A DNA stretch of 64,000 bases from positions 16,424,410-16,488,409 of the forward strand of contig NC_089724.1 of NCBI RefSeq assembly GCF_035083965.1, given 5' to 3'. Below are positions 23,200 through 37,227 of the stretch, in pieces. The translations under genes were made by a program, and so were the position numbers. The notes under the pieces were generated by a model. It did no database searches, had not been told where the DNA came from, and saw nothing but the letters and a program-made list of their open reading frames with translations. The first letter of the stretch is position 1. Each line of letters starts with the position of its first letter. This stretch comes from Branchiostoma lanceolatum. Its lineage: Eukaryota; Chordata; Leptocardii; Amphioxiformes; Branchiostomatidae.

Positions 23200-23880
23200 T
23201 CTCGAGTCGCTGAGAAATAAGATGTTTTACGATATGAAATATGATACTTGGCAACAATCAATTCATACCCAACAATTACCAACCAGTGATTACCAACCAA
23301 AAGAATGTTCTAGAACATACATTCTGCTAGTCATTTTCGTGGCAAACCCGAATATATTCAATTATGTAGATATACAAGACAAAATTAGGCATAATTGATA
23401 CGTAAATCTAGTTAAAATGTGTGACTATGCCTATGAGCAAACTATGACTAAAACATGTGATTTCATGCAAGTGACTCACTAAGAAATACAGTGTTACAAC
23501 TAGTACTTTGTCTGACTCATAATGGAAAACCTATGACGAAAAATTGAACCAAACATATGGATATTGTAACGTTGTGGATGTAGGGATATTAGCAATGTCA
23601 AAATGAATTTCTGTAGTTATTTTATCATTTCAACTCAAAATGGTTAAAGAGAGTTTGAGATTATCAAGACATAATAAAATCCTCACCTATGAGGTTGAAG
23701 TTTCTTGGTGCGAACGTTTTTGGCGCCTTCCCTTGTCCACTCACAGTCTGTTCCCTTGCAGTTCACTCCGTTGCAGTAGCACATCGACGTAATATATATC
23801 CTTAAAAGTCGCGAGAATTGTAATGTCTAAGTTTGTCGAGGGACTTTTCAGTGTTTCCCTACGTATTACTCTTGTGAATG
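23200..23880 (-). other. Presumed non-coding first exon and first intron of gene B
   Basis: An acceptor (TTATTTCTCAG) precedes the ATG, with the exon starting at 23209. A donor (CATAG|GTGAGG) ends a putative 5' UTR exon at 23687, and a TATA box sits at 23914. Together these suggest a non-coding exon from about 23880 to 23687. Within it, GGGACTTTTC at 23840-23849 is a kappaB-like site with one mismatch. Confidence 0.5.
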
Positions 23881-23908
23881 TGGCTTGGCATGAGCGCTGG
23901 CGGGCCCC

Positions 23909-23981
23909 TTTATACAAGTCCCCAGAGTAAGCCCCCTATTGGCTAATGGTGACGTCATTCCTAAAATAGGTTGGACTTCCC
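23909..23981 (-). promoter_or_regulatory. Candidate gene B promoter: kappaB-like, CRE, CCAAT, TATA
   Basis: Reading on the minus strand: a kappaB-like site (plus-strand TGGACTTCCC at 23972-23981, one mismatch to the consensus), a perfect CRE TGACGTCA (23957-23950), CCAAT (23942-23938) and TATAAAGGGG (TATAAA at 23914-23909). The CRE-CCAAT-TATA order is the same as upstream of gene A. Transcription would begin near 23880. Confidence 0.6.
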
Positions 23982-26900
23982 AATGACGCGGGCAAACTAC
24001 GTGAGTGTTGACAATACTCTGGGCAGGCCCCTCTGTCTAATAATGCAGTAAAACTACGCTAATTAGAGCTTTAATCACAAGAAATCCCCGTTTTTAAAGA
24101 AAAATACAAGTGAATTGTTGAAAACAGCAAGTACGTAAGGTGTGTTGGAGAAATAGAAGCGGCGTCGGCCGGTATCAACTAGTAGATATCACTTCCGGGT
24201 CCGGTTTTCGCCGGATCGCCGCCCAGTCTGGGGTTTCTACCAGAAAGAACTCGATTGAAAATCTACACGTTGCTGTCCTTGAACTCAAGACTTAAGTCCA
24301 GTTTCTATTGATGTTTCTGGTCGTTTAAACTGGACGTTTTGCTTTCTTCAAAATAAAGCAGCACGTAACAACAGTAAGGCAGTCAAGCGGGGAGGGGGGT
24401 ACATGAAAACTTATAAAATGATGTAAGATGGGCCCATTTCTCCCGTGTTTCAAAATGTTATAACTTTTTCTTATTACTAAAATGTCACTGATGGTTACAA
24501 CAATCCAACCTATTAAAATATGATTAGAATATTTCATTGGCGTTTCACAACAGAATTAGCGAATTTTCCTTGAGAAAAAATCATTTATTGAACACGAAAA
24601 CGTCAACTTTCCATGTGAAATATAACGTTTTGTCATTTTTGAACGTTTTCTTTTTATCAGTTTATCTAAGTTTGCCTATAGAAGTATGCTTTATTGCGGT
24701 AGTTAGCTACTTTCACGAGAAAAATTTAGCAGGCACAGCTTTAGTGTGTATGTAAATTGTATCGCCTGTAATTCTTTCATCAGATAATAGCGATGTCAGA
24801 TGATATCAAAGGAGAAATGCTAAGATTTGGTGCACATTTCTATACATGTAATTTGATTTGTGCCTCCGTGATGATATATGTTGATGATATGTAGATGAGT
24901 TGAGTGACCGGACATGACCCTGGCGGATGTACGTGCAGTACGTGTTTTGCACGTCCGCGACAACATGTTACGTAAGACGGAGTATACTAGTTTACACACC
25001 CCACGTCATGTTATACCTGGTTGCAGGTAGTTTACTCCACCAGAGTTGTCCGGTTTTCCGTGTATGGCAAGGGGGTTGGGGGTCGGAGGTATATTGCCGT
25101 TCGATTGACTGGTCACCAGTTGGTGGAAAAACAACGATAGCGTATCTTGTTCTTTTGTAAACATACTACGGTGTATAACAAGTACAAAGTTTACATTATT
25201 TAAATCCCTTGGATAAATATCTAATGGCAATAACAGAAACAAAGCTATGATAAACTAGCAATATAATCAAAGCTTATGATATATCTATCAAAATAAAGCT
25301 GTTGGTTTAGACATTACCAAAGAATATGGCTTCTTTTCATCATCATCTTGTCGTTAGAGTGTCACGGATGGACAATCGGATGGCTTCTTTTAACGTGCTA
25401 GAATCATGAAAAAATGTGGGGAAAATTATAACAATAACGCCATACATGCAGATTAAAAACATCCACATGTAATAAACACATCACGCCCGACAGTGTTATT
25501 TCTAAAGAGTAAAATAAAATATGAAGAGTTTTTATTACCTTATAGTAAGACCTTATGTACAGATAACGTTAGTTATTTCCTACGTCCTTAGATAATTCAG
25601 GATGCGTTACTCATACTCTAATGCGACCTGAGTGTGTTTTTAATCCGATTTCGCTCGAGCTAGACAGTTGAGTCACTTTTGACCCGACAAAGAGGCGTCC
25701 TCATAACTGATTCATATCCCGGGATGTGCAACAAATCCCTGGAATCTAGATATTAGTTTTATGTGAGAATGTTAGGGTGCCATGTATGACACATCGGTGA
25801 AATTAAAATGAATTGGCATCATAATATACTAATAATGAGTTTTGCTCTGTCAGATAGGATTGCTCCAAATGTGATGTCCGACTTATGACTAACGCTATGA
25901 GATCTACACATGGCACCAATAACTAAACAGTTAAGCTTGCATAGAAATCTAAGCAACAATTTATCATCAATTTCACCATCTCGTAATGTGACTGTTTATT
26001 CGTAGGCACCTGTTTCTAATACATCAGTAAGCGTTAGGATTCCCCATGGCCGGTATCAGTCCTAAAACTGTGGATTTCACGGATTATGACGGTCTATCAT
26101 GGCCGTAATGTGTTGCCTCTTGATTGAATTAAGATACGCGGTGTTCTTGTTGTAGGCCCACGCACTGCCCACGGTGACCTACCTCCTCGCTTTGACGTAG
26201 AAAAGTGATGGGGATATCTAGAATCCGGCGCACCAAGGAGAAATCGTGGATCTAACCATTTATCCTCCAACAGGTTACATATACATGTATCAAGTGTGTT
26301 TGAGAGATCGCTAGTGCAGCACCCCTCAGGTATGCACAGTTTTGATACGCAGGAGTGCATTGTGCTGGGGGACATTTCAGTGGAGATCTCTTTAGACGCA
26401 TTTTGTTAGGGTGGCGTGACTAGTGTATTAGTAGACGTTATTTTGAATTCATTGTCAAAGATCTACGTGGTGTATACATAGAGTATAAACATTTTATTCA
26501 GTTTGTTCGCATGGAAGAAAACGTTGTTAGATACGCATATTCATGAGTTCAACTTCAACACATTTTTGCCAAATGTCACTTAATTTAACATGACTTATCT
26601 TTGGGATTGAATGTGTTGAATTTACAATGTTTTATTTATTGTGCAGATTGATTTTCCCAGATTGTTGTATGATGATACAAGTTAAAATTGTTCAAGCCAT
26701 CATGTATGCCTTCATGGCAGATTTAGATGTAATTTTACGTTCATATCTTAAGTATATCTTTAATTTCCATTAGTTGTTTTTTGCGGTTGAATACAGGGCC
26801 AAAGCCATTCTCTATTTCAAACGAAATTTTCTACTAAACACACATTTCCCTAGCTCAGAAATCCATGTCCGTGTCCATTTAATGTGGTTCAAATCTAGAA

Positions 26901-29340
26901 ACAGCAAACCAGGAAGATATAAACGTATTAGCTAGTCTTCGATGTACTTATAGTGTAGTCCTGTTGGTGTTACGTACAAGTCTCTCAATGGACAGGCTTT
27001 GAAAGCTTTGTGTTTCGACTTTCCTGTCCAGAACTAGACGTTGCGAAACTTCAAAGTAAGAATTTCAAAGAATACCTCTTAGAACACCGAAGCGAGTAAA
27101 AGTTTCGCGTTTTCTCCGGAAATTGGCGAAACTTTCTGCATCCAGTTTCCTTCTCGGAGCTTCGTGACGTCATAGCCAACGTCGAAACCCGGAAGTTTCC
27201 GCCAAGACGTTTCCTTCCGTGCGTAAATATGTGCGAACTGGGGGCTTGTTTCTCGAGAATTACGTTTAGATTACTTTAGTTTATCAATCGTTCTATTTTT
27301 GAGTTGCTTCCGTGAGAGGGAATGTATATGTAATAAATAACAGACGGGAAAGATTACAAGTAGTTTCGGAGAAAACAATGACCGAAGAAAACTTTTACAA
27401 AAGTGTAAAAAGTTTTTTGTGCGAGTCAGAATAGACAAAAATAGCCCTGTGTGATAAACATTGTGCACACTTCATAGTATAATCAATCTCAGTATGATTA
27501 TAATCTTATCATTTCGAATGAAGCAACGTAAGAGCCGATATGAAGATAATGTCAGCTGCGATGTTTCGGTCAATTTCCGAGGAAAGACAATAGGAAAGAG
27601 AAAAATGGAATAAAAACACAAGTCATGGTGATCGTAGCATTGTGTTCCCCACGCTAGTATCATGTCGTACGGTATCGCACAAATACATGAATTTTCAAAC
27701 TAGTTTGCTCAGTGCTAGCCCAAGAAACCACTTCTAGTTATACGCACTGCACTAACTCACAAGACCCAAAGGCCACTTCAAGGTAGGTTAATATGAGTGG
27801 AACTGGGAGAGCATCTCTATTTGGATTAGTCATGATCAGAAACATCATGATTGAGACAAACGAGAGTAAGGGCTAACTGGCCCAACAGAAGAGGTAGGGG
27901 TTACGAAGGCTGCTCCGGAAATCCCGTACCCTAAATCTTAACGACTAAATTGATAAAGACCAGGATGTCACGATACTTGGGAATATGACGAGATTTTATT
28001 CCTACCGTCATGCGCGCTCCGTGAGACAAGGTGCGGAGGAATGTTCCCAGAAATTAGGAAGTGCCTTGCGCTGCGGTCTCACGGAAGTGTGGCCCTTCAG
28101 ATCTCATTTAACAAGGGGGAAATCCAACACAGTACAATGTAGTTTCATGCAAACATACTGAACAATAGAATGTACAATACGATAGATAAAAAAGACAAAA
28201 TTACGACATTGCAGTTCTAAATCTTAAAATAGACTTCACGAGGAAAAGAGAAAAAGTTGCACGAATCTATTACCTCACCGTGCGTTATTCTGACGTCGAC
28301 GCTGTCGCATTACTGAGAACAACGTTGCTCTGAAGCAAACTCCTGTATCTATATACAGACACCGTGCCATTGAATACACAAACGACTTTATCTACAACTT
28401 TATTCTTGAATGTTGATGTATGTACGTGTTACGTTCTCTTCCAGCATTAGTTTGCACAGTTGATATCATATCTTTATTGTGGGATCGTTGTCTTAACAGT
28501 TTGCCTAGTTTAAAGTTATTTCGTCATACCAACCTTCCTTGTCACAGTTTGTTGTCATCCTGTACTCTCTACGCTTTTCCACCAGAGAATTAGAAGTTTG
28601 CTGACATTGTACTACTACTTCCGGATGTGACGTCACTTAAACCTTACGGAAGTCCCCTTGACTGTCCGTTTGCAACATCTGGACGTTGACGACTTCTTTT
28701 AAAGCAGAAAACGGGGTCTTTGATTAATTGATATCATCGGTAGGTTTTGGTACGATCACAGAAAGCCATCCAATATGTAGACAACACTTTACAACGAGGA
28801 AATCCATACATTGAATACGTATAGTAGGCGAGAGTAGAGGCTCTGTACTTGAATATCGATATCTTACATTCAAAAGACATACATGTACACAGTGCATAGT
28901 TCGGCGCTTAAAGGTAATGCCCCTCTTAGCCTACATTTGTAATCAGACTGATCTCCATGCAGATCTTTAGCACTGTGAATATTTTTCACTCAGATTTGTC
29001 GGTATATCTGTTCTCGATCTGTTTTTCTGAGTACAAGTATAGATTCACAACATAAACACTATCTACATAAACACACCAGTGCTTTGATCGGTAAGTCGCC
29101 TGTAGGCATGTGTATGTAGTACGTAATGACCGAGCTTGCCGCGCAGTTAGACCAAGCCACGCCCTTTTCGTGCGTCTGTCACATGTGGGTGCGTCACTAG
29201 TGATGTCAAAGGTAACAGAATGGAGACATCATCTTGTCTCACCCACGTTCATGCGTTGCAGCTATTCACATGACGAGGTTTGTCTGTAGTGGCGTTGGCG
29301 AGGAAAACAACCCCGATCTTTAAATGGTATGTAACAATCG
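23982..29340. other. Intergenic region, no gene recognised
   Basis: Long AT-rich stretch without convincing exons. A CpG-richer patch with ETS-like CTTCCGG lies at 24,130-24,260. At 27,000-27,230 there is a cluster of GAAAC/GTTTC half-sites around a perfect CRE (27165-27172). Another TGACGTCA is at 28628-28635. An imperfect inverted repeat (CCGTGAGAC / GTCTCACGG) spans 28,017-28,087. Confidence 0.4.
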
Positions 29341-29350
29341 GGATACAAGA

Positions 29351-29501
29351 GATACATGTATATTCTTTCAAGAATATAGATAGATACATGTATATTCTTT
29401 CAAGAATATAGATAGATACATGTATATTCTTTCAAGAATATAGATAGATACATGTATATTCTTTCAAGAATATAGATAGATACATGTATATTCTTTCAAG
29501 A
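29351..29501. repeat. 32-bp minisatellite
   Basis: Nearly five identical head-to-tail copies of a 32-bp unit beginning GATACATGTATATTCTTTCA. Each unit contains the imperfect palindrome ATTCTTTCAAGAAT. A related single fragment occurs just beyond the next array (about 29,730). Confidence 0.95.
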
Positions 29502-29558
29502 CACATATATATTTGTACAGGCCGACAGGGCCATCCAAAGCTTAAGAAAATAAAAGTT

Positions 29559-29716
29559 TCTACTCTACTCTACTCTACTCTACTCTACTCTACTCTACTC
29601 TACTCTACTCTACTCTACTCTACTCTACTCTACTCTACTCTACTCTACTCTACTCTACTCTACTCTACTCTACTCTACTCTACTCTACTCTACTCTACTC
29701 TACTCTACTCTACTCT
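29559..29716. repeat. (TCTAC)n satellite-like array
   Basis: About 31 uninterrupted copies of TCTAC. The array is open in all plus frames only because the unit has no stop codon; it should not be read as a gene. Confidence 0.97.
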
Positions 29717-29749
29717 ACACGTACATTGTTTTAAGAATATAGATTGATA

Positions 29750-32270
29750 GATTGATAGATGCAGGCGTACATTCTGTTAAACAGCCTAGGTGTATTCATC
29801 GCATATCGTTTTCTGATTCTTACGATTGGGACCATGACTCTGAAAGGAGCAAATATGTCAAATTCTGTGTAGTCAAAAAGGATTATGAAAATGAAATTGA
29901 AGGCTTGCTGTTTGACAAGGTTTTGAATTGTCTTTTCTATATTCATCTAGTTATTCGATTAAACAAGGGGGGGAATTAGAAAACTGTTTCAGACGCAAAA
30001 GACGTGACTCATGCATGAGAGTAGCGAGGAGGAAGCAGAAAATCAGGAGTAGCCAAGGAGAAAAGCAGAACACGAGCTTGCAGGTTTGATTGTGAAGCGA
30101 CATCCTGCGGACTCACCTTTTACTACAACCGATGAGACCGCACTGATCACAACGTGCTTTTACGAGGAACCCTACGCCAAAATGGTGCACCATCTGAACG
30201 AAATTTTCACCATGATATCTACCCGACCCGGGACTGGACAAGTACGTGAATATGAAATTTCAATTGACGTCGACTAGAAGACCACCCTTGGAAACGGTAT
30301 GCTGGGATGCCAGTACCTTTGATACGAGCGCCATCTAGTGAGCAGCGTCATTAATGTTGCGATAAAGAAATAATAAATGCATGCATATTCAACATCACTT
30401 TCATCACTATTATTCTACAGTAAGTACTCTTTTTCACGCCTTCAAACCATTGCATTTTATGAAAATACTATCCTTTTCAATTGTATCGTTCTTAAACACG
30501 CACCAGCAATCCCAAACCATGCAAAACATTTGCCTACTCTGTTGGAAAGTATGTCGCAGGTCCCTGACCTACATTAACGGACGCCTTTTTTCATATCTCA
30601 GGACCGGTCGGATCGGTCGCCTTTCCGAACATCGCCTGAAGGTAGATGTGTCTCAATTCCTGGTTGTCTCATGCCTATTGCGATCGTCACGTCTTCTAAA
30701 GATCTAAAAATATGAATACAAAATATAGACCCGAAACACCTCAAATGTTTTCATCTTACTGTGTACTAAAGTTTCGTCTTAGCAAAGAAGGAAATCGCCT
30801 AGATCGATTATTTGGGAATACTTTGGATTGTCTACTTGTCTACCTAACGATCCTGTGACCAGTGAAGCTGCACAAATGCACGGACAACCCAGACTGAGAT
30901 TAACCTCAATCGCCTTATACATGGGCACACGATTAATGTTATTATATATATAACAAAGTTTCTTATTTGTAATCTTCAAGCAACAACAGTGAAACAGATT
31001 ATAAATAAAATGTACTTTTTGCACTCTTCAAATGTCCATTGACCTACATGTTGGTGAGTAGCCTAAGGGGTGAGTCGGACTGGACACCAGACATTATATC
31101 CTCGTCCTCGCATATCCTTCATTCCGAGTCAACCTAAGGCGTGTATGTACGTGGAAGCAAGGCTTGTACAAGGTACGTGCGCACTGTGTCTCCTGGTGGT
31201 ATTTCCTCAAAGCAATGTCTTCTTTAGACAATGATGTAGCTTGGTGAAAGTCCAGATCTCGCTGGCAAAATTGAATGAAAGCGGGTGAAAGTATTTTTAG
31301 GTACATGTTTTGCCCGAAGGAAAAGTAGGACATCGACTAGACCCCTCTTCCAATCCAACCGCCTTCTCGAAAGTTCCTTACCATACTTCAATATGTCTAC
31401 TGTATCATTTTATGACAATGCAATGATATGCTATGTTCCCATTCAGTTCCGGCAGAAATTTCACAAAACACACAATTCAACATCCAGTGACAAGGAAACT
31501 GTCCCGATAAATTGTTGAACGCCTACCTGTTGCTGATTACTTCCTTGTGAATAGGGAACTTGTTGTATATGTTGCGCACGTTAACGTAACGTTGCACATG
31601 TATATGTTACAAATGTATAAAACAGTTCATACTCGAAATACCGGTGAGGACCCAGATCCATGGTATTGGCCCTGATTTCCAGCTTTGGTTGTGAAGCCTT
31701 TAAAACACTTGACGGAATGGTTTTTGCTAAAAGTTGTGGGCATTCGGGGTATGCATGGAACAGAACATGCTACTTAGTACGCAACAAGTTTCAAGCTACC
31801 GTTTTGTTAAGAATTTCCCTGTCCATATATGCATAGTTCTCAACTACCGAGCTAAAATGGTCTATTTTCAGACCTACATTCATGACATGGGTTCTTTCGG
31901 AATGCGGTAGGACAGGTGGCGTATGAAATGACGGCTGTCAAACGTTACGTCGTTATAAGTCACTACGTCGGAAAGTTTTGAAGACTCAAGGAAACAGATT
32001 TACGTCTTGAGAGTACGAGAAACACTGCCTAGAAGTCTCTGTACTCTTTCGTCGAAACGACTTGCAAGATCGGTATCATGAAAAGCATTTTGATAGATTC
32101 AAATTGCTGGCACCATATGAACTCAACCTCCTTCCCCCACATCCAACATTGTGTTAAGTTTACTTACTGTCTGTTAAGGCGACATTAAGGTGCAACCAAT
32201 GGTTTTCTATTCTTTTCCTACGCGGAATCTGACACGTGATTTGTTTACAAGTTTGTAAACCGTTCAATGA
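29750..32270. other. Intergenic region, one weak exon-like stretch
   Basis: At 30,082-30,250 an acceptor-like GCTTGCAG is followed by about 55 open plus-strand codons, but no partner exon or motif was found. The rest shows nothing recognisable. Confidence 0.35.
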
Positions 32271-32279
32271 CAGTGACGT

Positions 32280-32566
32280 TACTGACAGCTTGTGCAGCGA
32301 AGCATTTTTGACCCCTCCCCCCTCACCGTGCCCCCCTCCCCCTTAACCTTGGCGTGCTTGGAGTCACCCTGTGACGTTTGACATTTCCAGAAATTGTCGC
32401 AGGGAGTCGCTGATTTGGAACAGAAGCCAGGGGGACCGAGCAACAACAACAACAACAACATACGCGCAGTCAAGCACTGCTTCCATAACACGTCGTCTGA
32501 GCGTTGTTCGGTGGGATCGGAGGGTGTCTAGTCCTTGTCAGAACTTACCATGACCGACGACACGAG
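32280..32566 (+). CDS. Candidate distal first exon of the BTB-ZF gene (MTDDTR)
   Basis: A GC- and C-rich stretch with a (CAA)n run at about 32,441-32,461 leads to ATG at 32550. The six-codon start ATG ACC GAC GAC ACG AG is followed by a strong donor (GTAAGA). It ends in phase 2 and joins in frame to the exon at 48066, giving MTDDTRSTAMSEEE. Only frame compatibility and splice consensus support the link; the intron would be 15.5 kb. Otherwise translation starts at 48076. Confidence 0.4.
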
Positions 32567-32569
32567 GTA

Positions 32570-35500
32570 AGAACCACAATCGCACGTAGAAAGGTGCGAA
32601 TGGCAGTAGTCGAATGACGATCATAGTCCACCCATAAGTTGCTATCTCTGTAGGTTTGGGTTATACTTGATATTCTCTTGGATATCAAAGTATTTTTGTT
32701 TGATAGATAGAAACTGCAGCTGGAACTTACATGTCACATGATTTGTATCTGTGAACCCCTCCAAAAAAGAAGCTAAAACAGAAGACTTACAGAAATTATT
32801 TTTAAGTCAGTCCACGATAGACTAAATTTGACAGCTGTCCGAGGAATTTCAACTTCAGTGTGATTTCGTACCATCCAATGTTATTGATGTAAAGTTCGAT
32901 TTCCAAGTTGACGCTTCAATGTTTTTGTGGGGAACGTAAACCAATGTCTCACACTTTCAATGGTTGACGTGTACGGACTGCTACTTACAAGGTATGCACT
33001 TCCTTTGTGCGGTAGTCATGTCGGCGAATGAAGTAGTCGCTTCCTTGTATTTCTTCATACCTATGCAAACGTTCCGAGGTTCGGATACACACAATATCTG
33101 TACAGAATGTACAGCAGGTGTACGGAGGACGAAAAGAGGTAAAGGGTTTATACATGTATTTGTCAGGATTTTCTCAACTTATGACTCAAGATCACTCGAG
33201 ACAGACGTCCTAGAACGCTGCCGCCACTACTCGACCTAAGCAGAATTCCCTGTGTAGTGTATTTTATAAGCTACCTGCAATATATACAGGCTTGGCCGAG
33301 TAAATTATCAACCACGCCCATTTCTCTTACGGGCCGAACAAGCAAACTTCGCCAGGGCAAAGTTCTTTCCAACTAACGGGCGAGCTTCAACCGTCGTCCT
33401 TACTCAGGTGGGACAATTTCTTCGCTTTCTTAAGTAATCTGTCCCTAGTCCTGAACCCTTGATGTCTTGTTCGAAATCATACAGGATCTTTATATACAAT
33501 TTGAAGGAATTGTGGCCGATTAGATTCGTGTTAACGGATTTTTGATAGACTTAGTTCATTTTGTGTATAGTCATTTCTCTCTGAACCAGGTAAAGTGAAC
33601 TTTAATCTGATTAGACCAGGTGGTACAGTTTGCTTATTGGCGAGAAAATTGGACATTTGTTTCTTTGCGCAAAACCTTTTGAACGACTTGCACAAGAACG
33701 TGTTTTAAGATATAGTCCGGTCGGTGTATGTGACGTTTCCGGCAAGGAACGGTGGTCATGAATTGTCGTGTCTATGTACTTGGCTATTTGATTTGAACTG
33801 ACCCCTCGGAGTAATGTCCAATCAATCATTAACACAGGAATTTTCGCAACGTGGCGTTGTAAACATTTCATTAGTGTGTTTTCCTTTACGTGCTAAATCG
33901 TGTTTAATCTGCATTGTAGAGTGATCTGGAGGCATAACTATTGCTAAACTTTCTGGTACATTTTGTGCGAATGGATATGTCTTCATTTCTGCTATCTGTC
34001 TAACAACATCCATTAAACGCATTCTCTCCTCGGGAAAACCCCTCTGTTAACGTTAGCACCTTGCCATACAACTTTAGAAGTTATGTGAACTGAGGAGTAC
34101 GATAAACCACGGTACAAGTTCACTCTCTTACTGAGAAATTATCATAAAGGACGATACACCACAGCACAAACTCGCAGCGTCGAAAAATCCTTGAAAGACG
34201 TCAACAGTAAATTTTGCAGAAAATGTGCTATCCTTTGACCAACTACGTAAACGCAACTATAACGGCAACTAATCAATACAAAACACAACACAAGTCTAAA
34301 ACTGGCCAATCATATTTGCTGATTTGAATTTCCCGCGGCCCGATAGCTCTCACCCAAGGTACTGTACTATTCTCGTTCCCAGGATGGTGAAACATGATAG
34401 GTCAGCAGGTACCAGGTAACAAATGTCAGAGCAGCAATGGGGGCCGCCAGACTTCGGACAAAAGGGAGGGACATTCTGACCACTAATGCAGATAGCTTCA
34501 GTTGTCTAGTTAGCGTCAATAAACTACATAACACACGTTTCTTATCAGCCTGGGCGACGTATTATACTCAGAGAAAACGATACAGTGTCCTTGACGACAA
34601 TTTTGGGAAATAAGATAGATCGGATGGTACAGTCCGGACCCTGTGGGTGGCGAAACCACTTAGCAGAGAGTTCTTCCTGGTCGTCTTCACTGTCGGTTGT
34701 GGTCCGGGACTGTCTACTATTGTTTGAAGGACCCACGTGCAACATACAACGGGCAATTCTCGAGTTTTATGCCGGAGACGAGAGTAGAGAAAGGCACCAC
34801 ACGAGAGGCGGGGGCTTGGCGGGGAGAAGTGCACCTTGACCCGCACCTGTTGCAGCTAGTGTCCAGCGAACTACAGGTACAAAGTCTGGGTAGGCTAGAC
34901 TAGCTTGACAAGGTTGAAGCAGCGAGCATGCAAGCAAAAAGATAACAAAACCAAGCAATGCGAAGTTCCTATTTCACAATGTATTTGAATCCATTGTTGC
35001 ATAAAACAGACGCGAGCATAACTATAGACAGCCTGTTGAATGAAGTCCTTAAAAATGTTTGACATTCTAATTTGTCCGAAGTTAAAATTTCATGACTCAA
35101 TATGAAATATCATATATCTGCATTACGAATGACCTGGCTTGATGGTACACCTTATATCCCAGTCTTCTAGATATACATGTGCAATGTTGCGGAGTTTGGA
35201 AACTATTCCAAAACTTCGTGTGTGTGTGTTTTTCTTTTCTCGTGGACTCTTTTGTTCCGGACTTAGTTATATATTAATTAGTGTTTGGCGTGCTGACAGA
35301 CGCGAGACTTTTAATCACTTATGCAGTCGAACAAAGCAGTTTTTGATGTCCCGTCCTAGATTTTGATATCGTGTTTCTCTCAGAGTTTCTAGTTTTCCCA
35401 CCGTCCAGTCTAGACGTAGGTTTAACATTACACATGGGAACGTTACCTGTGCTGTGTTTAGATAAGTATGCTGAAAAACAAAAACGCATGATTTTATTCA

Positions 35501-37220
35501 ATGAAAGACCTTTATTGTACGTTTCTGCTCTTACAAGCTAAGTACAGGTCATGGTGATAATGCAGTGGTATAATTACAGTGACATTAAAACGTGATATCT
35601 TACTACATCTAAAGACTAATTGATGCTGTTATTTACAGGTTTCATGAAAGTTAGGAACACTGTTCTATGCAAATGAACTGAACACACATGGCGCTCTTCC
35701 CTAGCTTCCAAAGGATGCTTCTTCTGGTACATGGAGCTGTTGTTTTCGCTACAAAAATGCCTGACGAGATAGAATCATCTGGATGTCTTTAAAAAAGCCA
35801 TTAGAAAATAGGGTGGGTAAGTTTTAATGTGAGATCGCTGAGAAGGTTGCACCAGAAATAAATACCATTCACTGCCAGAGAGCTGTATCGGTGGGACAAA
35901 ACGGAACGTAAGTACAACACCTGACACTTTTGTGCAGTGGTGGTCCTTTCTCTGGTGTGTTTTACTTCCAAACACGGCCTGTATTTCCCGTTCCTCTCGC
36001 GTGTGTTGTGACTACATACCTGTCTCAATCATTTCAGGGTCCGTAAAACTCACATGGCTGTGTCTTTACATTATTCACCATGCGCGAATTTATTGTCACA
36101 CTTTTTAAATCTCATTTTAGGCGCGAAGTATAAAGTTACTCTTGACATTTACTACCTATCTTATACACGTGTTGGTATTACACATCTATGAATCAGAGGC
36201 AGATATAGATTCATTCATTATAAACATATGTGTGATTTAAAACACAGCTGTGTATAAAGACCACATACAACAGCAGTTTTGGAGTTACCGTAAGCGTTTC
36301 TTTTCACGTTAAGCGGTGCTGGTGAATTTCTATCCCCAAGTTCCTTCATAACAAGATCGATGAGAAAGGGGACTGTTTTCCTGCGGGTGTTTGCTGTTCA
36401 AATAGGCGTGTAGACGCGAACAAAAGGCGCGGGGTAGTTGTTAGGGGACACCGGGCAGATCGTATGGCAGGATCCGATGAAGCCCCATGCCATGATGGAA
36501 GTAAAAAAAAGCGCGAAATGGCAATACAGGGACTTCCCATTCTTAAAAACGGGAAAGTTCAGTTTGGTTCTGTGGTTTAGCAATTTGAAAAGATACGTGA
36601 CAACGTGAATGGGTGTATTCCACTTGTCCATCGTCAGTACGTGCAATAGAATACTACATACAAATCAACATGTCCTCATGAACTTTCTCTGATTCTCTGA
36701 AAAACTCATGAGCAACGTTGATATATATACATAGTGATGAAACTTTAAGTAGAAGCTATGTTTATATGCCATAACACATAACTTCATCAACATCGTTGTT
36801 CCGTGCCACCCAGAAGCATGTCAAACACCTAAAGCGTTGTACAAAAATAACCTTTCACCTGGCCTTCATTGATTACTTTTGCGACCAGAAGCACATATAT
36901 TAAGGTCAGGTGTTCCTAAAACGCTGTCTTATCTTGTAACTCAAGAAGTCTTCTGTCTCCACACCTTAACGCATTCCCCCACACAAACAAAGCTCGGGAA
37001 CGTTATTAAGGTTCCTTGTTTTATTCATGGGAACCAAGCAGGAGGGCCAGGTGTCGTCACCCGAGACCAAGGTCATGGGGAACGTCCATAGGTAGTTTGT
37101 TACTCTAATCGAAAACTCCAGTAGCAAAACAATTGTCGGTGTCATAGTAGTGTTTCTCTAATAGTGTTACTTGATTCAGATTTGCCACGACTCAAAATAT
37201 AGTTATCAAATTCTTTGAGG
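32570..37220. other. Non-coding stretch, putative intron of the BTB-ZF gene
   Basis: Scattered short open frames only; no repeat or RNA structure recognised. If the 32,550 exon is real, this is intronic. Confidence 0.35.
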
Positions 37221-37227
37221 TAATTAA

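Noticed and set aside
29484-29747. 87-codon open frame with an LLYST repeat
   Set aside because: It is only the translation of the (TCTAC)n array.
30086-30277. Possible coding exon (63 codons, plus strand)
   Set aside because: Has an acceptor-like start but no good donor, partner exon or motif.
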